Source: Dactylonectria macrodidyma
Taxonomy: Eukaryota; Ascomycota; Sordariomycetes; Hypocreales; Nectriaceae
Assembly: GCA_020744425.1 (NCBI GenBank)
Contig: JAGMUV010000014.1
Location: 1,364,001-1,428,000 of the forward strand
Length of the DNA stretch: 64,000 nucleotides
Direction of reading: 5' to 3'
Made by a program: the position numbers and the translations under genes. Below, piece after piece: positions 11,613 to 23,115 of the stretch (position 1 is the first letter of the stretch; every line of letters begins with the position of its first letter). The notes under the pieces are model-generated. The model searched no databases. It worked only from the letters and a program-made list of their open reading frames with translations, and was not told the origin of the DNA.

Positions 11613-14426
11613 GGTGCTACGGAGAGCCGTGCTGGGAGAGGTTTGCAAGAGGGAAGCAACGGGATCAGGCTATCAGCGAACTTGGGCGGCTATGGATGAA
11701 GCGACCTTCTGCTCCTATGTGGCGCATGCTAGAGCGGCTAGCACAGCGGTACGCGGGGATCCACGTACTAATTCGAGGGACTCGCAGGCAGGAGGTAAAT
11801 GCCAAGTTCCTAGCTGATCTTGGTTAATAAACATGCCGAGACAGAAAGGCAGAAAGGCAGAAAGGCAGAAATGTAGAAATCATATCTGTCGTGCTCGTCA
11901 TTCTCCGAAAGTGTAGCAGGCGGGTCATCAGTATTGGGCATACACGTAGTCCTAGCCCTCTAGTCTGAGAGTGGGGATGGGAACGTGAGAGACCCGGCCA
12001 AGTTCTGCCTAGTTCTGAGTGGGTTTCAGCCACGTGACCGACGGCGTGGTGGAAGCTGGCGAGCCTCGTGGCTTCTTAGGGACGGATGTCCTCGGGCGCC
12101 AGTAAAGGTTCAAGCTTTGGTCTGTGGGGGCGGGCACATTGACCAAGAGACAATAGTGGACTTCAGGTATACAAAACAGAAGCTCTTTGCTCATGTATGT
12201 TGCTTCGTCCAAACGGATAACTGGTATTTGGCCTGATACATGCGGTTGAAAGTAGATGCCTTGTGCTCTCTGTTCTAGGATGGCTTGAACTCCGGGCTGC
12301 TATGTAGCGGTTATGGCGGATACAAGTATGATGACCCCTCCTTTATCGAGATCTGCAGACGACTGCTTTTATGGCTACTTTAGATTTAGAGGCCGAGCGA
12401 CCCGTCCCGTGCCCACCAATCCGTGACAGGGTTTTTAACGACCGCCCTACGCGGGCCACACACTCCAGTTGCCCACGGAGTAGTGAGCGATCGAAGGCGT
12501 CTACAACGCGCTATGCTCCACAGTAGTGCTCCGAGGAACTTCACCAGTTCGTCCACATCCTCGTCCGCTGGATATTAGGAACCCTAAGGACACCGGTCTG
12601 AGTCCGGATGGGACATATTTTTCGGTCGCGTGGCCACGGGATGGCGTTGTCAACCGGTGTTTTCGAATCCCACTTGACGGTCAGAGCAAGTGGACGCCAT
12701 GCTTGCAGATTCGGACTACTATGCGACATTCGCCTACATCTCGAACGCTTGCCTGCAATCTGGAGCCATCAGATGCCGTAGCCCAAACCCGACCTGGCAG
12801 AACCAAATCTACCTGCTCGAAACGGCCGTGCTCTGCCCAGCAAGCACGGGTTCGTGGACCTTATGCCACGAGCAGACATATTTCTTCCACAAATTGGACA
12901 ACAACCTATTCTGGGTCAAGGCTCAGAGGGACCCACACAAAGGGAACATGCCAGCAGCACTTGTTCGGCTTAGTTCTATGGAGTCTTTACCTGGAGATGT
13001 CAGGTACAGGTTGCTCTTAAAGGAGGAAGAGAGGAAGAAGAGAAGGCTGCGAGAAAAAGACCTTTCATCTGTCACCGCCGAGATTGTTTCCGTTCTATCT
13101 ATTACGAATTCGTAGCTGCCTGTTACGTACACTTCAATGTTTTTAGCAACTCTGTTTAATTTCTGTCCTTCCACACCGGAAATCCCGCCGATGCATGATA
13201 TACTTGGTTAGCATAGGTTCAGTTCGAACTCAAGGGCAGATCCACGTAGGGGCTTATGGTTAGTAGATGGATGGGAATGTACACTTTGAAGAAAAACGCA
13301 ACAACATTCTATTGGCGCAATTCACCGTTATCCCAATCGTGACAGAAGAACGAAGCAAAGTCATAACAGTATCCAAACTATGAAAGGGGGCAGCTTCTAC
13401 TCCCCAGCAGCTTCTTCCTCTCCTTCCTTTCCGCCCTCTCCTTCCTCATCCATAAACCCTCCACAAACCCGAGCGTCCGCTCGGCGTACCTGATTTACCT
13501 CGGTCAATGCCAGCATCACAGCTAGCTCATCTCCGAATCTCCATCAGAATCCAGAGCACTTTCATCATTTGGGCCGGGTCCACTTGCGTCTGGACCCTGC
13601 GGCAGATCACGAGGAACAGATGCATGTTCCAGCAAACGGTGCACCTTCTGCTGGTAGTCTGCAATAGTAAACTGACATTCTGCAATAGCAAGCTGAAGCT
13701 CTGCAATAGTAAACTGATGTCCTGCATTGAGTTGGCGACCTGTCATTTGACTGGCATCATGTATAACTCCTTCACTATATCCGCTAGTTGCTTGGCCATC
13801 CTGCCTACCTAGGGTTGGCTCCCACTCCATGAGGATGCTAACATCGCTCATGGAATGTCCGTCTACCTGACCAGCAGAAGATTCCTGCTGTCCATTTCGG
13901 TCAGGTTGATCGATGTCAGCATCTGTCATCTCAACGTCTCGAGTTTCGCCGTCTTCCAAAAAAATCTTCCACCTCAGTATTCCTGGATGACACCTCGATT
14001 TCGGGCTTGCGAAGGGGAAAGAACGATTAAGGTCGACAAATCCCACGGGAGGGATCTGAATAATGGAAAGGTACCGGCTAAGAGATGTCGTCACCTCTAG
14101 ATCGGGTTTACGGGTGCTTCAGCATCATATCAGTGTAGCTCTTCCCTTCTAGCATCATACTTACAGTTACCTTATGAATAGCAGATGGCGACCTGGTAAT
14201 GTGTTGAAAAGGGAAAGAGGGACAATTCTCCCCGCAAGATCCGGGAATTAGAAACGCGTCGCGTGTCGAGGCACCTCACGCTATCACGTGCTCCCGGCTA
14301 AACGGCGGTCCGTTGTTCAGGCATGAAACCATTCAGTTCAAAGTAGCTCGAGGGACGGAAACAGGTGGAAACGTGTAGCAACAGATTGATGGAAATGAGT
14401 TCGTAAGGATGGCGTCAAAAGTCCAC
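11613..14426. other. Intergenic with weak ORF remnants
   Basis: No convincing gene. An imperfect (GGCAGAAA)n microsatellite lies at about 11842-11872. A plus frame at 12690-13115 (about 141 codons, Lys/Glu-rich end) is not like anything I know. A minus frame at 13522 to about 14050 is described separately. The rest shows nothing recognisable. Confidence 0.4.
13522..14050 (-). CDS. Hypothetical protein fragment with a helical repeat
   Basis: An open frame without a good ATG at its 5' end. A possible splice acceptor (ATTATTCAG) lies near 14050, so an upstream exon may exist. The product is acidic and Ser/Asp-rich at its C-terminus and contains FTIAELQLAIAECQFTIADY, an internal repeat of about 8 residues likely to form an amphipathic helix. 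The family is not recognised. It could be a gene remnant; a chance frame cannot be excluded. Confidence 0.25.
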
Positions 14427-15377
14427 CTAAATAATCGCCGTCATGGGCCCGTCTCTAAAGAATGAGAACTGCAGCTCGTAGGTTGTCATCCTTATACCGA
14501 ATGTGAACTCGCAGTTGTTGATGGCGAGCTTCTTTATGGTCCCGCTGATGCTGGGTCTGAACAGCCTATTCACAATACCGTCCATTGCTGCTGGCGGTTG
14601 AGACGCGTCTCGAGGTTTGCCTGGTGACCAAGACGTCGACGTCAACAGTTGGAGGGTTTCGATGTCGAATATGTCGATAGTGGCGGTGTGTTTATCGATG
14701 TCGAACAAACGCCACGATGCAATCGTTGGGTTGGTCAGATATGTGTAGCCATCCGTCGGCAGTCTGATGTCCCAGAACGAGCCATCTATCATTGACCTCC
14801 TGTCCTCCATGCTGTTGCGCACCGATCCCCAGGTCAGGGGGTACGACAAGAAGTCTATCGTCAAGAACCCAGTCAGTCTAGTCACAATCACTCTCATGTC
14901 TAGCTCACTACGTGTCCTGAACACAACCGTATTGCGCGCGACTATCTCCGACGTGCCCCTTGGGTCGGTCGTCATCTTGGTTATTATGCCATTCAATATG
15001 GTCAACAACGATTCGTCAACACCCGGAGGAGACCAGATCACTAGCACAACCGTGGGTATGTCTCGTGTGTAAAGGCCATTCATGTCACGACCGTCGTCTC
15101 TACACCTACCACTCCCATAGACCCTGTCATTCAGCTCGACGGCACCAGACCCTACGAACGCGACGTCGAAGCCCATCTTGGCCATCGTAGTAACGTACTC
15201 TATGATCCAACCCAACGTCGCTCTTCTGTTAATGTACGCCTTCTTTTCCATATCGGTCATCTGGTAGCTCATCATTCTTAATAAGATTGTCGCTATTACC
15301 GGCCCTGTTATTAAAAGCATATTATCCCTGAACTCAGGTATCGCATTGAACGCGTACTTGAACATACTGTAGGTCAT
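14427..15377 (-). CDS. Unrecognised Met-rich protein
   Basis: An uninterrupted frame of 316 codons from ATG 15377, unusually rich in Met, Ile and Thr. The frame stays open without an ATG upstream to about 15525, where TAG lies within a good acceptor-like sequence (TCTCATTAG). A frame beginning MASPDDNAQH at about 15572 is offset by one base, so either a 5' exon or a one-base frameshift may join them. Segments such as MGFDVAFVGSGAVELNDR and FLTIDFLSYPLTWGSVRN look like a folded protein, but I recognise no family. Codon choice (many ATA, AGA, TTA) differs from the housekeeping genes of this window, which hints at a foreign or mobile origin. An endogenised mycovirus or transposon protein is one option. 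Function unknown. Confidence 0.5.
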   Translation of the reverse strand: MTYSMFKYAFNAIPEFRDNMLLITGPVIATILLRMMSYQMTDMEKKAYINRRATLGWIIEYVTTMAKMGFDVAFVGSGAVELNDRVYGSGRCRDDGRDMNGLYTRDIPTVVLVIWSPPGVDESLLTILNGIITKMTTDPRGTSEIVARNTVVFRTRSELDMRVIVTRLTGFLTIDFLSYPLTWGSVRNSMEDRRSMIDGSFWDIRLPTDGYTYLTNPTIASWRLFDIDKHTATIDIFDIETLQLLTSTSWSPGKPRDASQPPAAMDGIVNRLFRPSISGTIKKLAINNCEFTFGIRMTTYELQFSFFRDGPMTAII

Positions 15378-18034
15378 CGTGTCTGTCCTTGCAGAGTTGG
15401 TTGCTGCGTAGACCTTGATATGATCAGTGGTGGCAAGTCCACTTCCTGAGATGCTTGAAGCTATGTTGGTGGAGATTTCTCCGATCTGAAGATCTCGACC
15501 TGTCTAATGAGACTTCGCTGTTCACCCAGCGTTGGGTTCTTAAATGTTGAGCATTATCGTCAGGGCTGGCCATTGTGGATAACCTCCGGCGGGGTACCAC
15601 TAATGAGGTGTGCCCAGCAACCCAGTCTCGGGCAATAACATGCACGTGCTGGTGGTTGCCTGGTGGGCGGTGGTGCTGGAATTTGGTAGGTCGCCGGAAC
15701 AGTAGCGGGGCACAGGGATGCGGGGGACAAGGGCGAGATTGCGGGCATGCCATGTCCTAGAACACCGTTGTTAGAAAACAGCATCCAGCAACATCGAACC
15801 AACACTGTTATTTCAGAAATTTGGCAGACACCCTGTTCGTAGCAACGCCCTCATTTCATAAATGTAGTAGATATCCTATCTGTAGGAATGTCATCATTTC
15901 AACAGACATCTTTCCTACGGGCCCTGTATGTTATAGGACTGTATTAATACTATATAATATCCTTTATACAGCTCGGTCTAATAAAAGAAAATAAAACTAT
16001 TCTATAATAAATGCTCGTTTATATAAATTAATTATTAAGAACCCTGGACTAGTAATGAAGCTAGAGCAGATGGCTTTCCCTCTCGCCCCCTTAGTTAAGG
16101 TGCAACATGGCACTGTCCACCCCGCATTCCCGAGGACCATACTTCTGTTCTGGCTTCTCACGAATGAGCAGCTCGAGTCTCTGGCCGAATTCTATTACTA
16201 AAGAACCCCTAATGAGTTCACTAATATCTATCCACACCCTATCAGGGACTGGAACCCCCACATGGCGATTGAAGAGAAGTAGCGTAAGGTGGGGGAGTTT
16301 ATTGGTATCCGATTTTGCGACTCGCGCACACTGAAGACAGATGAGGATATTATGGCAGAGGTTTGGCAAGCAGCGGAGAAGAAGACATGGAGAAAGTTTT
16401 ATTAACACATAACTATAACGGTTCGGCTTCTATAGACCGTTCCAAAGTAGCATGTATCCCAGTCTTAGAGGAAAATTCCAGATCTGGGAGGGTTCGAGTT
16501 GAGTGCTTGCTAGTCTCGTCCTCAGCCCGGCATGTTGCCCTAATTTACTAGATTTCTATTTTCCCTTAATAGCAATGCATACGACAAAGTAAACCTTATA
16601 TTTTTTTGGTTATTAGTGGGAAGATTTCTAGACACGCGAGACTGACAGATTGCCCGCATATAGCGGAATACGATCCGCCGCATGCCCATTTATGCCTCCC
16701 AGCCATTGCGAATCTTGTGAAGACCTTGCGCAATGAAGCTTGTGTACTGTATACATTTCTTAATAACCTCCGGAATAATATTTTATCATCATACAATATC
16801 GATTAGGCCAAGTAGCAATGCGCATCGTCCACAAATAGCACCTAACTTATTGTTGGGTTATATACTGGATAATTCTAAGCTGTAATAATAAGCGGGGTAC
16901 CCTAAACTTTGCCCAAAATGGCGCAGCTAGTGAATCCAACACTTATCTAAGATCCAGGGAACCAAGCTCCAGACATCACCATAAGCAAATTACAAGGTGA
17001 GGAATTTATTGAAGACAAGGACATAGCCAAAACGATTGCCCCCTGCATCCACTGCCGCCAGCCGTATTGCCGCACACCACTTCGCGGAGGTAATATCAGG
17101 TCCAAGCGAAGCTAGAGCAGAAAGCACATAAAGGGCTTGAGGAACATCTGCCCATTGGCCAGACGAGATCCAGATCCATACGCTCCGTAACGAAGATCTC
17201 CCGACCGGGCACGAACTGGTAGTGGAGCGGATGCAGCAGCTTGGGCCACCCCGCGACCCAGAGTCAGCTGTGAATGCTGGCCGGCCGCTCCAGGTCGAGC
17301 TCCCCCTCAATGCAGATCGTGACTCGACGACCCGCGGCGACCAAGTCACGAAGCTCTGTGTGGTACGATGCAGGCGAGGCTGGTCGTGACCGTGTCGCGA
17401 CGCGTCGGCGCCATGCTGCTCTCATACTCGACTAGCTGGGATGGAGAACGGAGAACTCTATTGACGGTTTTGTTAGTCCAAACACATCGGCGACGGGGGA
17501 GCACGAGCCCGAGCACTCGACTCTGCTGCCTGGAGAATTTGCCCATAAGCAAGTCCCTTGAAGAGATGAGACACAACAATAACGCATGGTTGGTGAAGAG
17601 CGTGGGATGCCGCCCTGCCATACCAGCATGAGAACGATATTATTGGGCGAGAGGTGCCAATTCAACCGCGAGTAAGCGCCTGTGGCTGAGGGGGTCAGAT
17701 GACCGACTTGCTTCTGCCGAATGTTGCCCAACCGCTGTTTGTTTGAGCCATAGTAGCAGTGTCGTGGCTTCTTTCAAAATCGTTGTTCTTTTTGGGGTAC
17801 TGTACGCTCTGCCAATTGAACTTCGGCGCAGATACTAAAATCCTACTGAGCCCCGCGATTAGAGGGGACAAGTTGCGCTGTCAGGTTGGTTATTGTGCTT
17901 AGCGATCACAGCGGTCTGCAGGCGGATCCAACCTGCCCAGGTGGAGGCAAGTGATCTTTCTAAGAAACCTCGGCGACCAAACACTAATCGTTCATCGTAG
18001 CTCACCTTGCCTCTGGATTATCCTGCGAGCGAAC
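15378..18034. other. Gene-poor stretch with an A/T-rich block
   Basis: It holds the possible 5' part of the Met-rich gene (to about 15575). About 15920-16060 is strongly A/T-rich, RIP-like. Further on are short degenerate frames and one copy of a 90-bp dispersed repeat (17843-17932). Minus frame 16091-16408 and plus frame 16606-16806 are not assignable. No RNA gene was recognised. Confidence 0.45.
17843..17932 (+). repeat. 90-bp dispersed repeat, copy A
   Basis: It matches 28330-28420 in direct orientation over about 90 bp. The shared core is GAGGGGACAAGTTGCGCTGT, with about nine differences, mainly transitions. It lies about 100 bp upstream of the PNP-NACHT-ankyrin start. It is probably a remnant of a transposon or LTR; the family is not recognised. 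Confidence 0.7.
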
Positions 18035-21000
18035 ATGTCTCAACCTAACGACTACACAATCGGCTGGATATGCGCTATAAGAACGGAGTACGTTGCTGCA
18101 CGAGCATTTCTCGACGAGGAACATAAAGGACCGGGAGCTGTATCGCCTAATGACAACAATGCTTATACACTGGGAAAAATAGGGGAGCACAATGTCGTCA
18201 TTGCTGTCTTACCCGACGGTCAGTACGGCATATCCTCTGCTGCAAGTGTCGCAAGAGACATGATGCACAGCTTTCCCAATATTAGAGTTGGTCTGATGGT
18301 CGGCATTGGGGGTGGTGCGCCAAGCAAAAAGCATGACATCCGTCTGGGCGACATTGTGGTCAGCGCTCCTCGAGAGGGGAAAGGGGGCGTGTTCCAGTAC
18401 GACTTTGGCAAAACCATTCAAGATCAGAGCTTCAGGCCAACAGGGTTTCTGAATCAACCTCCAGCTGTCCTGCTTACAGCGGTGACTGTAATTAGCGGCC
18501 AGTATGAGAGCGATGGCCACAGTCTTGAAGAGGAGATAAACGACATTCTCCGAAAGAAGCCAAGACTGCGGAAGAAATACAGCCGGCCAGACCCAAGCAG
18601 TGACAGGCTGTATCAGTCCGAAGTCGTGCATCCCGCAGATAGCGACTCAAGCTGCGTGGCAGCCTGTGGTGCTGATCTATCAAAGCTGATACTGCGATCC
18701 GAACGGACTCAAGACGAGGATAATCCGACAATCCACTACGGCGTTATTGCCTCAGGAAACCAGCTAATGAAGGATGCTTCGGTCAGGGATAAGCTTGCTG
18801 CAGAAGAACATATTCTATGCTTTGAAATGGAAGCGGCAGGGTTGATGAACCACTTTCCTTGCCTAGTTATCCGCGGCATATGCGACTACTCGGATTCCCA
18901 TAAGAACAAGGAGTGGCAGGGCTATGCAGCAATGGTGGCTGCTGCATATACGAAGGATCTTCTCTCTCGAATAGCTCTAAATAGGGTTGAAGCTGAAAAG
19001 AAGATCGGCGACGTTCTCTTAGGTAATTCTAAGGCTTAGAATCCTACTATCAATACATGTTAACCCTATATACAGGCCTCCAAGAAGTTGCAGAAGAGCA
19101 CCGGGACATTGCAAAGGAGCAGCTCCAAGCCCAGAAAGATCTAGCCAAGGAGAGGCTCACCCAAGAAGAACAAAAAGAACAACAAGAGTGTCACCAGCTC
19201 TTCCGCCTCACAACTGGCAGCAGGGACGCCACATACGAGTGGTATAAAGACCGAGTGGAAGAAAGGGTTGAAGACACGTGCATGTGGTTCCTCAAGCACG
19301 AGCACTTCCAGGCGTGGTTAAACCAAGAATCTGGCCCCCTGCTAGTCTCAGCGGATCCTGGCTGTGGAAAGTCGGTGCTGGCCAAGTACCTGATCGACCA
19401 CGGCCTGCCACGATCGACGACCATCTGCTACTTCTTCTTCAAAGACCAAGACCAGAACACTGTCCGGCAAGCACTTTGCGCCCTGCTTCACCAGCTCTTC
19501 TCTCTGAAGCCGTCCCTAATCGAACATGCTATGCCACAATTCCGTAAGGATGGGCAAGGTTTGATTAACTCTACAGAATCGCTCTGGAAGGTTCTACGAA
19601 ACGCTATAAAAGACCCTCAGACAGGACCTGTAATCGTGGTCCTAGATGCCCTAGACGAATGCACCGAATCAGAGTTTGCGGACCTGATGCGGAATGTGGA
19701 GAGCCAATTCCGCAGCGATCAGTTAGGCTATGGCAAGTTGAAGTATCTTCTAACGTGCCGCCCGTATGACCAGATCGTGTCCAAGTTCCGCGGCCTATTG
19801 GATGCTTTTCCAAATATCCGTATACCAGGAGAGGAAGAGTCAGAAACGATCAGCCAGGAGGTGAATCACGTCATTACGCGCCGGGTCAATCAGCTATCGC
19901 ACCTCTCACCCCAAATCAAGAGCCACCTAGAGAAAAGACTACAGGAGACTACCCACCGCACTTATCTCTGGGTATACCTTGTGTTCGACTATTTGGAGAA
20001 AGAAAACTTTAAAAAGACACCAAAGGGAGTCGAGTCCGCGGTTGCAACCCTTCCCACGAGTGTCAATCAGGCATACGACCAAATTCTTAACAAGTCTAAG
20101 TCAGAAGAACGCCTGATGGTTCGGAAAGTGTTGAGTATTATCTTGGCCGCGAGTCGACCGCTAACACTCTCGGAAATGAACGTTGCCATAAATATAGACG
20201 ACACATCACTATCTATTCATGACCTCGACTTAGAGGACGAAGAGGACTTCAAGACGCGTCTCAGATCTTGGTGTGGATTGTTCGTCTCAATATATCATGG
20301 CAGTATTTATTTTCTTCACCAAACAGCTCGCGAGTTTCTCCTCGCAGATTCAGTATCACCTACGACTGTTCCGTCAGAGCTACTCTGGTATCACTCCATC
20401 TCTACTAACCACGCACACGCCGTTCTTGCGGAGGTCTGCGTGCGTTATCTGAACTTATTTAACTCTGATGTTAGCCTTCCGGCAGATGCGAATGGGGAAA
20501 CCGGCCACTCTCTTGATAGCCACGCCTTCTTAGATTACTCGGCCAAAACTTGGGGCGCTCACTTCCGCGAGGCTGGTATCATCGATGACGCCGCTATTGT
20601 ACCTTTTGCTCTCAGAATTTGTGATCCGGATTCAAACAGCTACTCGGTATGGTTTAGAATTTATTGGAAGACTACAGGTATGAGGACTACCAAGTCTTTT
20701 ACGGATCTTATGCTGGCGTCGTACTATGGCCATCGTGTCATTGCCAAGCTACTTCTCGAAAAGGGTGCGGAGATCGAGGCGAAAGACAGCGAGCACGGTC
20801 GGACGCCGCTATCGTGGGCCGCCGAGAAGGGGCACAAGGCTGTTGTCAAGCTGCTGCTTGAGAAGGGCGCCGACGTCGAGTGTAAAGACGAAGGTGGTCG
20901 GACGCCGCTATGGTGGGCCGCTCGTATTGGGCACGAGGCCACCGTCAAGCTGCTGCTTGAGAAGGGCGCCGACGTCGAGTGTAAAGACGAAGGTGGTCGG

Positions 21001-21504
21001 ACGCCGCTATCGTGGGCCGCCGAGAAGGGGCACACGGCTGTCGTCAAGCTGCTGCTTGAGAAGGGCGCCGACGTCGAGTGTAAAGAAGAAGGTGGTCGGA
21101 CGCCGCTATGGTGGGCCGCCGGTTGGACGCCACTACCGTGGGCCGCCGGTAATGGGCACGAGGCCATCGTCAAGCTGCTGCTCGAGAAGGGCGCTGACGT
21201 CGAGTCTACGGATGAAGATAGTCGGACGCCGCTATCGTTGGCCGCCGGGAATGGGCATGAGGCCGTCGTCAAGCTGCTGCTCGAGAAAGGCGCCGACGTC
21301 GAGTGTAAAGACGAAGGTGGTCGGACGCCGCTATGGTGGGCCGCCGGTTGGACGCCACTACCGTGGGACGCCGGTAATGGGCACGAGGCCATCGTCAAGC
21401 TGCTGCTCGAGAAGGGCGCCGACGTCGAGGCCAAGGACAAACACGGTCGGACGCTGTTATTCTGGGCTGCCAGTCAGATGGCACTGCGGTGGGGCGCCCG
21501 GTAA
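18035..21504 (+). CDS. PNP_UDP-NACHT-ankyrin NLR-like receptor
   Basis: About 1138 aa from exons 18035-19022 and 19076-21504 (53-nt intron). Residues about 8-290 are a purine nucleoside phosphorylase-like effector: [20 protein letters not shown] at the start, VGIGGGAP, and the CFEMEAAG and [10 protein letters not shown] motifs. A Glu/Lys-rich helical linker follows. NACHT has Walker [13 protein letters not shown] near residue 423 and Walker [12 protein letters not shown]. About eight near-identical ankyrin repeats end the protein. An extra base near 21498-21501 shifts frame, so the protein ends at TAA 21502. Ankyrin coding continues in another frame to 21775, so the sensor is shortened by about three repeats. 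The truncated protein may still work. ATG 18035 was preferred because the PNP domain starts there. By family, the effector may act on nucleosides or NAD-related substrates; that is inference. Confidence 0.85.
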
Positions 21505-21775
21505 TAGACATGAGGCCATCGTCAAGCTGCTGCTTGAGAAGGTCGCCGACGTCGAGTGTAAAGAAGAAGGTGGTCGGACGCCGCTATGGTGGGCCGCCGG
21601 TTGGACGCCACTACCGTGGGCCGCCGGTAATGGGCACGAGGCCAGCGTCAAGCTGCTGCTTGAGAAGGGTGCCGACGTCAAGTGTAAAGACGAAGGTGGT
21701 CGGACGCCGCTATCTTGGGCTGCCGAGAATGGGCACGAGGCCATCGTCAAGCTGCTTCAACGAAAATCTCGATAA
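21505..21775 (+). pseudogene. Frame-shifted ankyrin tail of the PNP-NACHT-ankyrin gene
   Basis: It holds about three further ankyrin repeats ([14 protein letters not shown] type), out of frame with the upstream coding sequence because of a one-base excess near 21498-21501 (GCGCCCGGTAAT where sister repeats read GCCGGTAAT). It ends at a stop at 21773-21775. It is a former 3' end or an assembly error. Confidence 0.75.
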
Positions 21776-22450
21776 CTACAAGATACAAAATCATACTCTT
21801 CCCCCCTTTCGGAAAATAGTACTTGCATAGCCTGTTCCAAGCAAAAATAGCCTTTAATACCTTGATCCTGCCTTCCCGAACCTATTCTTACTATAGATGG
21901 CGAAGCAGTGCTTACTCCCTTCCCTACCTTATGTTAGACTATCTGGGCTTGGACCTCGCAGCTATGGCAGTTATACACACACTGTCTAATTTTTAATAAC
22001 TTTGTTAGAGGTGGGTCGAAGGGGTCCAGGTTCATTTATAGCTGTGATTTCTTAGCTTTACATGTGCAGAGTGTTGCTGCATAGGCATCGGGCTGATTTT
22101 GGCAGCGCGTGATATACGTGCATGAAGTCACATGCAAATCGAGTCGGGGACTGCGATTTTAGTTCAATCACATATATTAACCACTCTGGAACACGTTTGA
22201 GGTGATTGAACATATTATATACGAAGTGTGTGGGCGTAGTCTAGGGCTGGGGTTGCATGCTGAGACTCCTCGCTATCGGAAGTTGAAAGACCACAGTCCT
22301 GAGAATCGCTCGCATCGTCACTTAGCCAGTCATTTATAGTCTCATTCTGATTTATGTTTGTTGACGCATCGCAAGGCACTGCCTAGTTATTTTTCGCAGG
22401 TTGGCTCCGAGCAGTAACGAGCTAGATAGCGGACTTTGGCTTCCCTAACC
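21776..22450. other. Intergenic, no gene seen
   Basis: Convergent region between the PNP-NACHT-ankyrin gene and the secreted-protein gene. Only very short frames are present, and no repeat was recognised. Confidence 0.5.
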
Positions 22451-23103
22451 TCAATCGCGAATGCAGGCTGTACATTGTGCACATGTAAAGTGTGTTGTCG
22501 CATATCCAATTATCCCTCCCCCAGGTACGTTCTGATGGAAGAGGTTTGACCATCCATTCTGGGTCTCCGGCCATGCGAAAAGCTTAAATGGCGCACATCT
22601 ATTTACCTTTCTGCCAATTACTCCTTGATAGAATGGCCCCCAACCCAGTGCCTCTTGCCATGCTCCATGTATATATCCATTGAATGAAAGACTGCAGCAA
22701 GTGTTAGTACTGCTCTTACCAAGCCACTCAGTACATTTACTTGGATAGCCGACAAATAACGCCAGGTTCAACAAATACCGAACCTATATAGCCAGCCAGA
22801 TTGGGGCCAAGCTGAGAGCAAGTGTAATTAAGCTTCGGGTAATACACAAAGCAAGGGGGCCCCCAGTTCACCTCGCGGCAGAAGTAGACCTTGGGAGCAG
22901 CTGTCAATACCAGAATTTGGAGGTGAGGGGAGTCTTGCCATCCCATCATGACGCTTATCCGGATTGTATTCAGCAGGCGTAGTCCCCAGGCGAGCCTTTA
23001 GCTCCTTAGGAGCTATCGGCTCATGCTGAGTGATGTCTATTAATGTGAACAGACATGATTGGAAGAGAAGAGAAATGACCAGGGCAGCATAGGCGAGTTT
23101 CAT
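22451..23103 (-). CDS. Small secreted Cys-containing protein, candidate effector
   Basis: ATG 23103 begins a clear signal peptide (MKLAYAALVISLLFQSCLF). Cysteine-rich sequence VYFCREVNWGPPC, YTCSQLG and GVICRL follows in a second frame. The spacing resembles fungal small secreted proteins of the type YxCx4WxGxC. A three-exon model fits the frames: 22953-23103, 22741-22900 and 22451-22691, 183 aa. The second intron (22692-22740) is convincing (GTAAAT, TACTAAC, CTGCAG). The first (22901-22952) has a weak GTCATG donor and no branch site, so a one-base frameshift is an alternative. It starts only 13 nt after the stop of the SesA pseudogene on the same strand, too tight for two normal fungal genes. 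The role is unknown. Confidence 0.5.
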
Positions 23104-23115
23104 GTTTTCAGTTAT

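Noticed and set aside
12690..13115. 141-codon plus frame
   Set aside because: No recognised motif and no splice or start context that supports a gene; possibly an old remnant.
20724..21440. 238-codon minus-strand frame over the PNP-NACHT ankyrin repeats
   Set aside because: Periodic Ser-rich shadow of the sense repeats.
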